NCBI RefSeq assembly: GCF_036170895.1
Contig: NZ_CP108036.1
Location: 7,041,501-7,105,500 of the forward strand
Length of the DNA: 64,000 bases
Direction: 5' to 3'
Source: Streptomyces erythrochromogenes
GTDB taxonomy: Bacteria; Actinomycetota; Actinomycetes; Streptomycetales; Streptomycetaceae
Positions 43,902-51,515 of this stretch are shown one piece after another. Both the position numbers and the translations under genes were made by a program. The stretch's first letter is position 1; the number at the start of each line of letters is the position of its first letter. The notes beneath the pieces are model-generated. The model was not told the DNA's origin. It did not search any database and was given only the letters and a program-made list of their open reading frames with translations.

Positions 43902-44600
43902 CTATGCACTGGTGAGGGCGGCGAGGAAAGGGACCGGGTCCATGACCGGCTCTGCGACACAGGGGTGGAGGGTGTGGCCGAGGCCGTTAAGCACGTGGAT
44001 GCGGACCGTCGGCTCGGTGCGGCAGCTCAGGCGACTCGCGCACCACTTGCCGTACACGTCGGGGCCATAGGTGAGGGGCGGGAGCTCATCGGCGGGGGCG
44101 TCCACAGCCTGGTAGCCGATCAGGTCGCAGCTGCCGTAGACGAAGTCGAGCGAGGTGATCGGCGCATTGACGAACGTCTTCTGGCCCACCACGGTGCCCA
44201 CCAGCACCGCCCTGTCCACCAGCCGGGACCGGGTGCTGCCGAGCAGCCGCAGCACGGCGTGCCCGCCCAGTGAGAACCCCAGCAGACTGACCGGGCCCGA
44301 GGCCGGATGCGCGTACGCGCGGAGCAGGTGCTCCAGCCGCTCCGCACGGGCGACCTCGTCCACCTCCTCCGAAGGGACGCCCGTGTGTCGGGCAGGCATG
44401 TCGCACTGGAGTACCTGGGCACCACCGGAGACCAAGTGGCGCGTCAGGCTGGCGAGCAACAGGTCGTCGCGGCCCACGCCGTCGTACGCGGACACGGTGC
44501 CGGGCCCTGAGAGCACCACGGTGGCGTTGGCAGGGCCGGTGGGGGAGGAGCGCCGCAGCCGGTAGGACGAGCTGCTCCCGCCCCCTCGCCGCACTGTCAC
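43902..44600 (-). CDS. Alpha/beta hydrolase of the peptide operon
   Basis: A protein of about 232 residues: oxyanion strand VVLSGPGTVSAYDG, nucleophile elbow LLGFSLGGHAVLRLL (Ser about 115) and late His in LNGLGHTLHP; the acid probably lies in the strand before. No signal peptide. GTG 44600 lies 4 bases after the HemN-like stop; GTG 44594 is an alternative and a longer frame overlaps the upstream gene. It might cleave the leader or a thioester or ester intermediate; unproven. Confidence 0.72.
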   Translation of the reverse strand: MTVRRGGGSSSSYRLRRSSPTGPANATVVLSGPGTVSAYDGVGRDDLLLASLTRHLVSGGAQVLQCDMPARHTGVPSEEVDEVARAERLEHLLRAYAHPASGPVSLLGFSLGGHAVLRLLGSTRSRLVDRAVLVGTVVGQKTFVNAPITSLDFVYGSCDLIGYQAVDAPADELPPLTYGPDVYGKWCASRLSCRTEPTVRIHVLNGLGHTLHPCVAEPVMDPVPFLAALTSA

Positions 44601-44604
44601 CGGA

Positions 44605-46083
44605 TCACCGACGGCACACCGCTTCGCTGAAGCCACCGATCCGCTGGTGGAAATAGACGCTGATGATCTCCTCATGCAGAGCCTCTCCGTCCAGGGTGGG
44701 CATGACGCTCTCCGCGGACCCGGCTACCTGCTTCACCAGCCCCCGCTCGGTGAGCTCGGCGAAGGCCCCGGCGAACGGATCGTCGGAGAAGAGCTCGACG
44801 CCGAACCGCCGCCGGAACCGCGCGGCGTCGATGGGCTGGTTCGCCTTGAAGGCGAAGCCGAGCACCATGCCGATCGCCTGGTAGCCCGTCAGCCGCCGCC
44901 CCGAGGCGAGGGGAAGCCCCGTCCCTTCCCTGAGGGGACGGGTGTACTCGGGGATGTCGGCGATGTTGTGCGTCTGCACCACGCTGTCGCCCTCGCCGGT
45001 GAGCCAGCCGTACGCGCCCGGACCATAGGCGATCATGGTGTCGTGGCGTTGCCACTTGTTCCGCGAGACCTGGGGGATGTTCCCGCCCGGGTACGTCCCC
45101 GGGCGGTTCCACCAGCCGCACGGGCTGGGGTGGTAGTCGCCGTCGAGCAGGAGCTCCACGATGGCTTCGCGCATGCGGTAGGTCTCGACGAGTCCGGGGA
45201 AGAGTCCCTGCCCGTGCAGGCGGGCCTTCACGTCGTCGATGTTCCACAGAGCCCGGTTGCCGATGTTCATCTTCGCCCGGTCGGCGTTGCGCAGCCGGTA
45301 GATGGTGATGGTGGGCACCTCGAGCTCGATGAGGCGGCGTACGTCGTCCGCGACGGTCTCGACGGTCTGGTACGGCAGGCCGAACATCATGTCGACGTTG
45401 AACGGCTTGGTGGTGGCCCGCAGCCGGTCGATGGCGTGCAGGGACATTGCCGCGTCGTGCCCGCGCCCGGCAAAGCTGTTGACCTCGCTCTGCAGGGACT
45501 GCACCCCCACGCTGAACCGGTTGAAACCGATCGCACAGGCCTCAGCGAGCTCGTTCCGCTGGAAGTTGTCGGGGTTGCCTTCGAGGGTGATCTCGCATCC
45601 CTCGGACAGGCTGTAATGTCCGCGCACGTGGTCGAGCAGGCGGCTCAGGTGCCCCGTGCCGAGCAGCGAGGCGGTGCCACCACCCAGGTAGACCGACTCA
45701 ATCTTGGCCTCGGCGATCCACGGGGCGTGCACCAGCCTGCGGGAGGACTCCTCCAGCAACATGTCGGTCCAGGACTGGAGCGTCGATTCCCTTGCGGCGC
45801 CTTGCGGAATCTTCCGCTTCACGTAATTGCAGAAGTGGCAGATGTAGGCGCAGAGCGGCACGTGGAAGTACAGGTGGGCAGGCAGGCCGGCCCCAGGGTG
45901 TCCCTGGATCGCTTGTGCCACCTGAGCACTCGACAGCTGCTCACCGTAGTTGGCAGTCACATTGATGTTGTATTCGTCCTGGTCGATCCGCAGGGCGGGA
46001 TTCTCCAGGAGCAGCTGCTCAAGCCCCAATCCAGGACGGAGTTCGTTGGTTTCCTCTGAACCAGCAGCCGTCACAGTGCTCAT
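44605..46083 (-). CDS. HemN-like radical SAM protein (class C methylase-like)
   Basis: A 492-residue radical SAM enzyme. The cluster motif CxxxCxxC is C78, C82, C85 (HVPLCAYICHFCNY), followed by SVYLGGGTASLL, CEITLEGNPDN and FSVGVQSLQ, all typical of HemN/HemW-like proteins, and a HemN C-terminal domain (GRRLTGYQAIGMVLGFAFK). It is longer than HemW and lies beside a peptide gene and a SPASM radical SAM gene, which points to peptide modification by a class C-type methylase rather than haem synthesis. ATG 46083 has GAGG upstream. GC content is near 60%, below the flanks. Confidence 0.82.
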   Translation of the reverse strand: MSTVTAAGSEETNELRPGLGLEQLLLENPALRIDQDEYNINVTANYGEQLSSAQVAQAIQGHPGAGLPAHLYFHVPLCAYICHFCNYVKRKIPQGAARESTLQSWTDMLLEESSRRLVHAPWIAEAKIESVYLGGGTASLLGTGHLSRLLDHVRGHYSLSEGCEITLEGNPDNFQRNELAEACAIGFNRFSVGVQSLQSEVNSFAGRGHDAAMSLHAIDRLRATTKPFNVDMMFGLPYQTVETVADDVRRLIELEVPTITIYRLRNADRAKMNIGNRALWNIDDVKARLHGQGLFPGLVETYRMREAIVELLLDGDYHPSPCGWWNRPGTYPGGNIPQVSRNKWQRHDTMIAYGPGAYGWLTGEGDSVVQTHNIADIPEYTRPLREGTGLPLASGRRLTGYQAIGMVLGFAFKANQPIDAARFRRRFGVELFSDDPFAGAFAELTERGLVKQVAGSAESVMPTLDGEALHEEIISVYFHQRIGGFSEAVCRR

Positions 46084-46122
46084 CGCGACCTCGTCTCCTT
46101 GCCGGTCGTGTCCGTCGGCGGG

Positions 46123-46163
46123 GCTTTCCCGGCCCGTCCGGCGGGCGGGCCGGCCGGGAAAGC
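46123..46163 (-). terminator. Attenuator-like hairpin behind the peptide gene
   Basis: GCTTTCCCGGCC (46123-46134) and GGCCGGGAAAGC (46152-46163) pair over 12 bases without mismatch, in the 117-base space between the peptide gene and the HemN-like gene. It could stop most transcripts after the peptide or protect their 3' ends, giving excess precursor over enzymes. Confidence 0.65.
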
Positions 46164-46200
46164 GGTTCACCGACTCGGAAACTGCTGACAGGCTTGTGGA

Positions 46201-46371
46201 TCAGACCTGGATCTCGATGACGGTGGGCTCTTTGATGGTGGTTTGCTCCAGCACTCGGCTGCAGTCGTCCGGCGCGGTGGCCGAGGCTGCGCCGACGGCG
46301 CACAGGGTCACGCCGTCCTGTGAGGGCTCGAGGTGGATTTTGATGATCTTCTTCTTCTGCTCGTCGGCCAT
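46201..46371 (-). CDS. Putative RiPP precursor peptide, 56 residues
   Basis: A 56-residue peptide beginning MADEQKKKIIKIHLEPSQDG and ending EPTVIEIQV. It has a basic N-terminal leader-like part, then Cys24 (VTLCAVGAAS) and Cys37 (APDDCSRV), a small-residue-rich stretch between them and Thr/Glu-rich end. A strong ribosome site (GAGGGAG, 7 bases) precedes ATG 46371. It lies between two radical SAM genes and is followed by a strong hairpin, the usual layout for a precursor expressed above its enzymes. No known family motif is recognised. Confidence 0.72.
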   Translation of the reverse strand: MADEQKKKIIKIHLEPSQDGVTLCAVGAASATAPDDCSRVLEQTTIKEPTVIEIQV

Positions 46372-46460
46372 GGCTTTCTCCCTCGGGAAGGGCGGACGTG
46401 GATCCGCCGGATAGAGTCACCCGCTCACATTGACGGCAAGCGGGAGTCGGAAAGGGCGCT

Positions 46461-47798
46461 TCAGCGCGGGGACAGAGTGAGCCGGATGTTCTGCTCGCGG
46501 CGTCGGCGCCAGTACCGGCCGGACCGGAGCATGAACTCCTGTAGGTACTCGGTGGCGCCGCAGCCCTTGGGGTCACCGGTCAGATTGCGGGCCAGCGGCG
46601 GGCAGCGGAACTGGCACCAGTTGCCTTCCTGTGCCACCGGACATGCGCCGCAGACGGTGTGTTGGTCGAATCGGATGTCGCGGAATTCGTCGAAGCCGTT
46701 CTCCCAAATGGCCGCGAAGGGTCGCTCGGTGATGTTCCCGGCCCGGTAGAGCTGGCCCGACATGCAGTTGCTGCACGGGTAGACGTCGCCGCGGCTGTTG
46801 ACGTAGACGACGGAGCGGCCGCATTTCTCCTGGCCGACGGCATGCTCCAGTCGCTGGCAGAACTGGATGGTGTCGACGCCGCGGATCTCGTCCGCGGCGC
46901 GGCGCGGGGCCTCGCCGTCCTGCGTACCCGCTGCGGGAGGCACGGCGCTCGGGTCCGAGGAATAGCGGTCCATGCACCGCTTGAAGACCTCGAAGACCTC
47001 GTCCACGTCCTCTGGGCGGAGCAGGATGTCGGGGTGGAGCAGTGCGCGGCCGACTGGATGCGTCTCCACCCACTGAGGGCGTGGGTAGCCGTGGTCGGCG
47101 CACCAGTCGAAGATTTCCTCGGCGTCGTGGATGTTGTTGCGGTGGACGGAGATCGCGGTACGGAAGACGTGCCCGTGTTTCCGCATCATCTCGAAGGCGT
47201 TGCGTAGCTTGGGGAAGTCCATCCGGCCACGGACGGTGCGTTCGGGATCTGCGGTGTCGAAGCTGATGAAGAACGACTGGCCGGGCGGGATCTTCGCCAG
47301 CTTCTCTTCGGTGATCAGCAGGCCGTTGGTGAAGACCTGAGTGCTGAAGGGTTTGGTGCGCGCGTGCTGGATGATTTCCACCGCATCCCGATGCGAAAAG
47401 ATTTCACCGCCAGTCAGAAACACCTGGAGTACGCCCATTTCGGCGAAGTCGTCCAGTAGGTCCTTGAGGGCCTTGGTGGAGATCTCGTTGGGTCGCTTGA
47501 GTGCGGAGTCGGCGTAGCAGTGGCGGCAGCGAAGATTGCAGAGGTTTGTCGTCTCGACGAAGGCGATCGCCGGCGCAGACAGGTGGAACCGCTCCAGTTC
47601 CACCAGCGGGTCCGAAATCGCATATGCCATCAACTCGTCGACTGACGTGGGCGTTCCCGAGTTGTGTAGGAGAATTGTCTTCTCTGCGGATTTGGAGAGG
47701 AACTCGACGTGGCCGTTCGGTAGGAGCGCAACAATGCCGCCGCCATTTATCTGGAAGGGGATCTTCAGCATGGAACTCTGCCTCTTCTGAATGGGCAT
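46461..47798 (-). CDS. SPASM-domain radical SAM peptide maturase
   Basis: A 445-residue enzyme. Residues 10-70 form a small beta/helix domain (FQINGGGIVALLPNGHVEFL) that may bind the leader peptide. The radical SAM cluster is C87, C91, C94 (TNLCNLRCRHCYADS), and the SPASM half has two further cysteine groups (CGRSVVYVNSRGDVYPCSNC; CGACPVAQEGNWCQFRC and a last KGC). Such enzymes install thioether, C-C or related crosslinks in peptides. It is the first gene of the operon; ATG 47771 is another possible start. GC falls to about 53-60% in places, well below the 72% of neighbours. Confidence 0.85.
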   Translation of the reverse strand: MPIQKRQSSMLKIPFQINGGGIVALLPNGHVEFLSKSAEKTILLHNSGTPTSVDELMAYAISDPLVELERFHLSAPAIAFVETTNLCNLRCRHCYADSALKRPNEISTKALKDLLDDFAEMGVLQVFLTGGEIFSHRDAVEIIQHARTKPFSTQVFTNGLLITEEKLAKIPPGQSFFISFDTADPERTVRGRMDFPKLRNAFEMMRKHGHVFRTAISVHRNNIHDAEEIFDWCADHGYPRPQWVETHPVGRALLHPDILLRPEDVDEVFEVFKRCMDRYSSDPSAVPPAAGTQDGEAPRRAADEIRGVDTIQFCQRLEHAVGQEKCGRSVVYVNSRGDVYPCSNCMSGQLYRAGNITERPFAAIWENGFDEFRDIRFDQHTVCGACPVAQEGNWCQFRCPPLARNLTGDPKGCGATEYLQEFMLRSGRYWRRRREQNIRLTLSPR

Positions 47799-48124
47799 GG
47801 AACGGCCTCATGGTCGTTGGCAAGAGGCCCATGCGCCCCTGCTTCCGCAGCACGCACAAGGTAGGTTGTTGTTGCATCGACAGTCACTCGACAGCCCTCC
47901 GCGCGCGTCATGTAAGCCTCGGCGGATACGCGGCGCATCCGTGCAGGTCGGACGGTGTTCCGGAGTCGGTCACCGGCCCGGCGGGGGCCGGGACGGCCTG
48001 TTCGCCTCACTGGTCCGGTCGGCGACCGATCGGGCGACCGGTGTCGACGAAAGACCCGGGGCGGGCCGTGGCGGGCGCCTCGCCGGGGTGATCAAGCGCC
48101 GTGGAGCGCGGAGATCTGAGGAAT
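47799..48124. other. Gene-free stretch upstream of the peptide operon
   Basis: Contains the putative operon promoter and direct repeat (47858-47894). From 47900 to 48120 some frames stay open on both strands, but none gives a recognisable protein. Confidence 0.5.
47858..47894 (-). promoter_or_regulatory. Possible promoter with 11-bp-phased direct repeat
   Basis: On the plus strand TCGACAG (47877-47883) is repeated after four bases (47888-47894). In transcription orientation the heptamers read TCGAGTG-N4-TCGATGC, and 10 bases further is a -10-like TACCTT (47863-47858). Streptomyces SARP activators bind heptamers with 11-bp phasing just upstream of the -10 box. The match is suggestive only. 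Confidence 0.35.
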
Positions 48125-48241
48125 GGTCAGTCGGCTCGGCTGGAGCCGTTGCTGCTGCTGGGCAGGAAGCCGGGGCGGCCGCCGATGTGGACGTTTCGGC
48201 AGTTGATCGACGGGCTACGTCGGCGGACTAGGACCGGTGCA
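48125..48241 (+). mobile_element. Remnant of an IS5-family transposase
   Basis: One frame reads GQSARLEPLLLLGRKPGRPP followed by MWTFRQLIDGLRRRTR, the N-terminal pattern of IS5/IS112-like transposases. There is no DDE domain, and no terminal repeats were found. It marks the right side of the low-GC island. Confidence 0.55.
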
Positions 48242-48559
48242 GCGAGGCAGCTGATCCGGCCTGCGTCCCCAACTTGACCCAGGTGGCTTGTCTGCATTAG
48301 TGGCACTCGGTTGGCCTCGTGGTCGGAAACGGTCCAGATCTCCGGCGCGCGCTTGCACGATGCGAGCCAAGGTGCCACCCCGTACCTACTGACCGTCAGG
48401 GCGCTCGGTGTCGACGCGCAGCCCACCCTGGACCGGATCTTTGCTCTAGTCGTCCCTTGCGGTGAGGGCGTGGGCAGCGCGGAGAAGGTGCCGTGGATGG
48501 TGTGAGTGAGGCCGAGGTCGACGCCGAGAAGTTTTTGAACGACGAGGGCCTCACGGTGA
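48242..48559. other. Gene-free stretch between two remnants
   Basis: About 320 bases without a recognisable gene. Lower-GC patches suggest decayed DNA between the transposase and winged-helix remnants. Confidence 0.4.
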
Positions 48560-48997
48560 GCGTCGGCAAGGAGGCGCGACGAGGCCCTGGCGCGCCCCGG
48601 CGCCGCTCCCCTGGTGATCCAGGGCAAGGAACAAAGGAGGCGGGTGCCGCCGGCGGAGGACCTCGAACCGGACCGCGACCCCGAACCCTGGGTGACGCTG
48701 CTGCCCGGCCTCGAACCCACCCCCATGGGATGGCGCTGGCGCTACAGGTACCTCGATTCTTGCCACACGCTGGCGCTGTTCGACCGCAACGGAACTATCG
48801 GCCCCACAGTGTGGGCGCACGGCCGCGTCATCGGCGCGTGGGCCCAGCGTCTGGACGGCAGCATCAACCACCACCTCGTCGCGGACCCGGGCCATGAGAC
48901 ACGCGCCGTCCGCGACCGCGAGTCTGCCCCTGTGACCGCATCACCCCCTTGCTACCGCACGCCCCTCGAGCGCGACTTCTCCGCATGGCCCGCCTGA
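48560..48997 (+). pseudogene. C-terminal piece of an AlkZ-like winged-helix (HTH_42) protein
   Basis: The frame DEALARPGAAPLVIQGKEQ, PWVTLLPGLEPTPMGW, FDRNGTIGPTVWAHGRVIGA and WAQRLDGSINHHL matches the last third of HTH_42/AlkZ-like proteins, some of which are DNA glycosylases acting on crosslinks. The N-terminal two thirds are absent, and upstream DNA contains an IS remnant. Most likely a truncated, inactive gene. Confidence 0.6.
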
Positions 48998-49637
48998 TGA
49001 CCAGAGGGGGGCGGCGGTCAAACCGGTGGCCGGCGCCCTAGATGCCGGCTCTGGAAGATGCGGGGATCGGAGGGGCTGGGCCGCCGCGGCGTGAGGGCGT
49101 CGAGCCCTCGTCGGCAATCGAGCATCAACGATCGACTCGAATGACACTGGCGGGCAACCCGTCCGATCCGTGTCGAATCGGAAGAGGTTCCTGGAAGGCA
49201 ATTTGCCCTCCAGGAGCTGGACTTCATGCTCTGGAAGAACCCGAGCGTCTTGGGGGAGTAGCTGACCAGCAGGAACAGGACTGCCCTCAGGTATGCGTGG
49301 CGGGCTGGTCCGGAACTGGACCGGATCTTGGTCGGCGTCCGGGGAGAGGCCCCGCTCCTGGATGCGGCCTGGCTGCCTGAGCCGTTCGCAGTCGCCGAAC
49401 GGGTGGCTGCTCTGGGCCGCGGCGGGGATGCCGCATGGACCCAGGCGAGTGGCGCGCCCCGGTCGTCCTGCCGACGTACGGCGTGTCGGGTACGAGCCGT
49501 CCACGAGGTCGGTGAAGCCGGCCAGGTCGGCCGGGGTCGGTTCGAGGTAGTACTCGACGAACCGCACTATGGCAGGACGGGGGCTGCCCGAAGACGGCCG
49601 GGCGGCTGCCGTGGCCGAGTGAGTCGAGGCGGTCCCC
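48998..49637. other. Gene-free stretch right of the RiPP island
   Basis: Contains relic repeat copy 3. Near 49480-49567 a minus-strand frame starts MRFVEYYLEPTPADLAGFTD and GSYPTRRTSAG before losing coding character; it may be the beginning of a decayed gene but I do not recognise it. Confidence 0.45.
49234..49332 (-). repeat. Dispersed relic repeat, copy 3 (degenerate)
   Basis: Shares both ends with copies 1 and 2 (GAACCCGAGCGTCTTGGGGG; CCGGATCTTGGT) but lacks about 47 bases in the middle. The minus strand reads LFLLVSYSPKTLGFF near one end and PRSGPVPDQP near the other, in shifted frames. Confidence 0.55.
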
Positions 49638-50105
49638 TCAGAGCGACCGGGGAGCGGCCTCGGGCTTTCGTGGGCCGCGGAACGGCAGCGTGGGACTGAG
49701 GACCAGGTTGGTGGTCGTGCTCCCGAACCGGGCCAGCGCGTCGACGATCTCCTCCAGCTGGGCCATCGACGTGGCTGCCACTTTCAGGACGTAGCAGTCC
49801 TCTCCAGTGGTACGCAGGCACTCCAGGATCTCCGAGCGCTCCGCGAGCAGTTGACGCAAGGGCTCGTGCCGGGTGCCCGGATACTTCAGCCGAACCACTG
49901 CCAGTGCCATGTATCCGGTCCGCTCGAGGTCCACCTCCGCGCGGTACCCCGTTATCACCCCGGCCGCCTCCAGCCGCCGCACCCGCTCCGTCGTCGCCGA
50001 CGCGCTCAGGTTCACCCGCCGTGCCAGCTCTGTGAACGCGATCCTGGCGTCCCGCTGGAGCTCATCCAGGATCGCCCAGTCGGTCGCGTCAAGATTCTCG
50101 GTCAT
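49638..50105 (-). CDS. Lrp/AsnC-family regulator
   Basis: A 155-residue regulator: N-terminal HTH (DATDWAILDELQRDARIAFTELARRVNLSASATTERVRRLEAAGVI) and C-terminal RAM ligand domain (LECLRTTGEDCYVLKVAATSMAQLEEIVD). Typically senses an amino acid as an octamer or dimer. It is divergent from the LLM/deaminase pair over 94 bases and probably controls it. ATG 50105. Confidence 0.9.
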   Translation of the reverse strand: MTENLDATDWAILDELQRDARIAFTELARRVNLSASATTERVRRLEAAGVITGYRAEVDLERTGYMALAVVRLKYPGTRHEPLRQLLAERSEILECLRTTGEDCYVLKVAATSMAQLEEIVDALARFGSTTTNLVLSPTLPFRGPRKPEAAPRSL

Positions 50106-50199
50106 CCGCTCAGATTACCGGTGGATCCACTGGGGAACCGGGCCTGAACAGGCACGAATCCCTTCTGCCGGCGCCTGTTCCCTGACTAGCCTGGGTTCC

Positions 50200-51063
50200 G
50201 TGAAGATCGGAATCAACGTCCCCAATTTCGGCCCCGGCACCGACCCGGGAATGCTGCGGAGCTGGGCCCAGACCCTGGAGGGCCTGGGCTTCGACCTGCT
50301 GATGGTCTCGGACCACGTCGCCATCACCCCCGACGTGGCCGAGCGCTATCCGGCACCCTTCTACGAGCCGTTCACCACCTTGTCCTGGCTCGCAGGTCTC
50401 ACCACTCGGATCCGGCTCGGCACGACGGTCCTGATCGCTCCCTATCGGCACCCGCTGCTCACCGCCCGCATGGCGGCCAACCTGGACGAGTTGAGCCGCG
50501 GCCGGCTGGTCCTCGGCGTGGGGGTGGGCTGGGCACGGCAGGAGTTCGCCGCCCTCGGGATCCCGTTCGAACGCCGGGGACGGCTGACCGACGATCACTT
50601 GCGGGACATCCGGGCGGCCTGGGCGAACACCGCTTCCTACGGGAGCGGCCGGATCCCGGTGTGGGTCGGCGGCAACAGTGACGCGGGGCTGCGCCGTGCC
50701 GTGCGGCTCGGCGACGCATGGCATCCACTGCGCTGCACCCTGCCGTGGCTGCGCGAAGCTGCGGTCAGGCTGAAGGGGGCTGCGGACGAGCTGGATCTCC
50801 CCGTACCCGCGCTGGCCCCCCGGATCGCTCTCAAGCTCACCCAGGCGCCGGTCACCGGACCGCAACGGCTCGCAGGGGAGGGAACGATCGACCAGGTCAT
50901 GGACGACCTCGACCAACTGCGGCTGCTGGGCGCCGAGACCGTCGTCCTCGACACCTACAGCGGCGACCCCCGCCAGACCTGCCGGCCACAGGAGGCCTGG
51001 CAGGCGCTCGCCACGGTGGCCGCCCACCTCCACTCTCCTCGCACCGGAACGGAACCGTCATGA
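50200..51063 (+). CDS. LLM-class (F420- or FMN-dependent) oxidoreductase
   Basis: A 287-residue luciferase-like TIM-barrel protein: KIGINVPNFGPGTDPGMLRSWAQTLEGLGFDLLMVSDH, LAGLTTRIRLGTTVLIAPYRHP, LSRGRLVLGVGVGW and PVWVGGNSDAGLRRAVRLGD are the TIGR03619-like actinobacterial F420 group. GTG 50200 follows a -10-like TAGCCT by 8 bases and has no ribosome site, so the message may be leaderless. It overlaps the deaminase gene by ATGA. Confidence 0.85.
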   Translation: MKIGINVPNFGPGTDPGMLRSWAQTLEGLGFDLLMVSDHVAITPDVAERYPAPFYEPFTTLSWLAGLTTRIRLGTTVLIAPYRHPLLTARMAANLDELSRGRLVLGVGVGWARQEFAALGIPFERRGRLTDDHLRDIRAAWANTASYGSGRIPVWVGGNSDAGLRRAVRLGDAWHPLRCTLPWLREAAVRLKGAADELDLPVPALAPRIALKLTQAPVTGPQRLAGEGTIDQVMDDLDQLRLLGAETVVLDTYSGDPRQTCRPQEAWQALATVAAHLHSPRTGTEPS

Positions 51064-51488
51064 CCACTTCCGACGACCACACCTTCCTCCGGCGGGCCAT
51101 CGCCCTCGCGGCCAAGGCGCGCGAGGGCGGTGACCCGCCGTTCGGGTCGCTGTTGGCGGCGCCGGACGGGACGGTCCTGGCAGAGGCGCACAACACGACC
51201 CTCACCGACAGGGACATCACCGCGCACCCGGAGCTGAAGCTGGCGAGGTGGGCCGCCAGGGAGCTGGACGTGGCCACCGCGGCGGAAACCACGATGTACA
51301 CCAGCTGCCAACCGTGTGGGATGTGCGCAGCGGTCATCCAACAGGCGGGGCTGCGCAGGGTGGTGTTCGCCCTGTCCAACGAACAACTCCTGGACATCAG
51401 GCCGGGCAGCGGGCGGCAGCCGGTGCCCCAGGACGGCCCGGCGTTGCTCGACGAGGTGCGGCCCGTGGTCGAGGGGTACTACCGCTGA
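51060..51488 (+). CDS. Nucleoside/guanine-type deaminase (CDA fold)
   Basis: A 142-residue zinc deaminase: first ligand in AHPELKLARW (HPE instead of the common HAE), then TSCQPCGMCAAVI carrying the PCxxC pair, where guanine deaminases usually have TSCEPCPMC. Full length for the family. Translationally coupled (ATGA) to the LLM oxidoreductase, which suggests joint processing of a nitrogen heterocycle under Lrp control. Confidence 0.85.
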   Translation: MTTSDDHTFLRRAIALAAKAREGGDPPFGSLLAAPDGTVLAEAHNTTLTDRDITAHPELKLARWAARELDVATAAETTMYTSCQPCGMCAAVIQQAGLRRVVFALSNEQLLDIRPGSGRQPVPQDGPALLDEVRPVVEGYYR

Positions 51489-51515
51489 GCGTCTGCCACA
51501 GCCGCCCTCTCCCGG

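Noticed and set aside
44605..46083. HemN-like protein as a haem-biosynthesis coproporphyrinogen oxidase or HemW
   Set aside because: It is in an operon with a SPASM enzyme and a peptide gene, with no haem genes nearby, so a peptide-tailoring role fits better, although sequence alone cannot exclude HemW activity.
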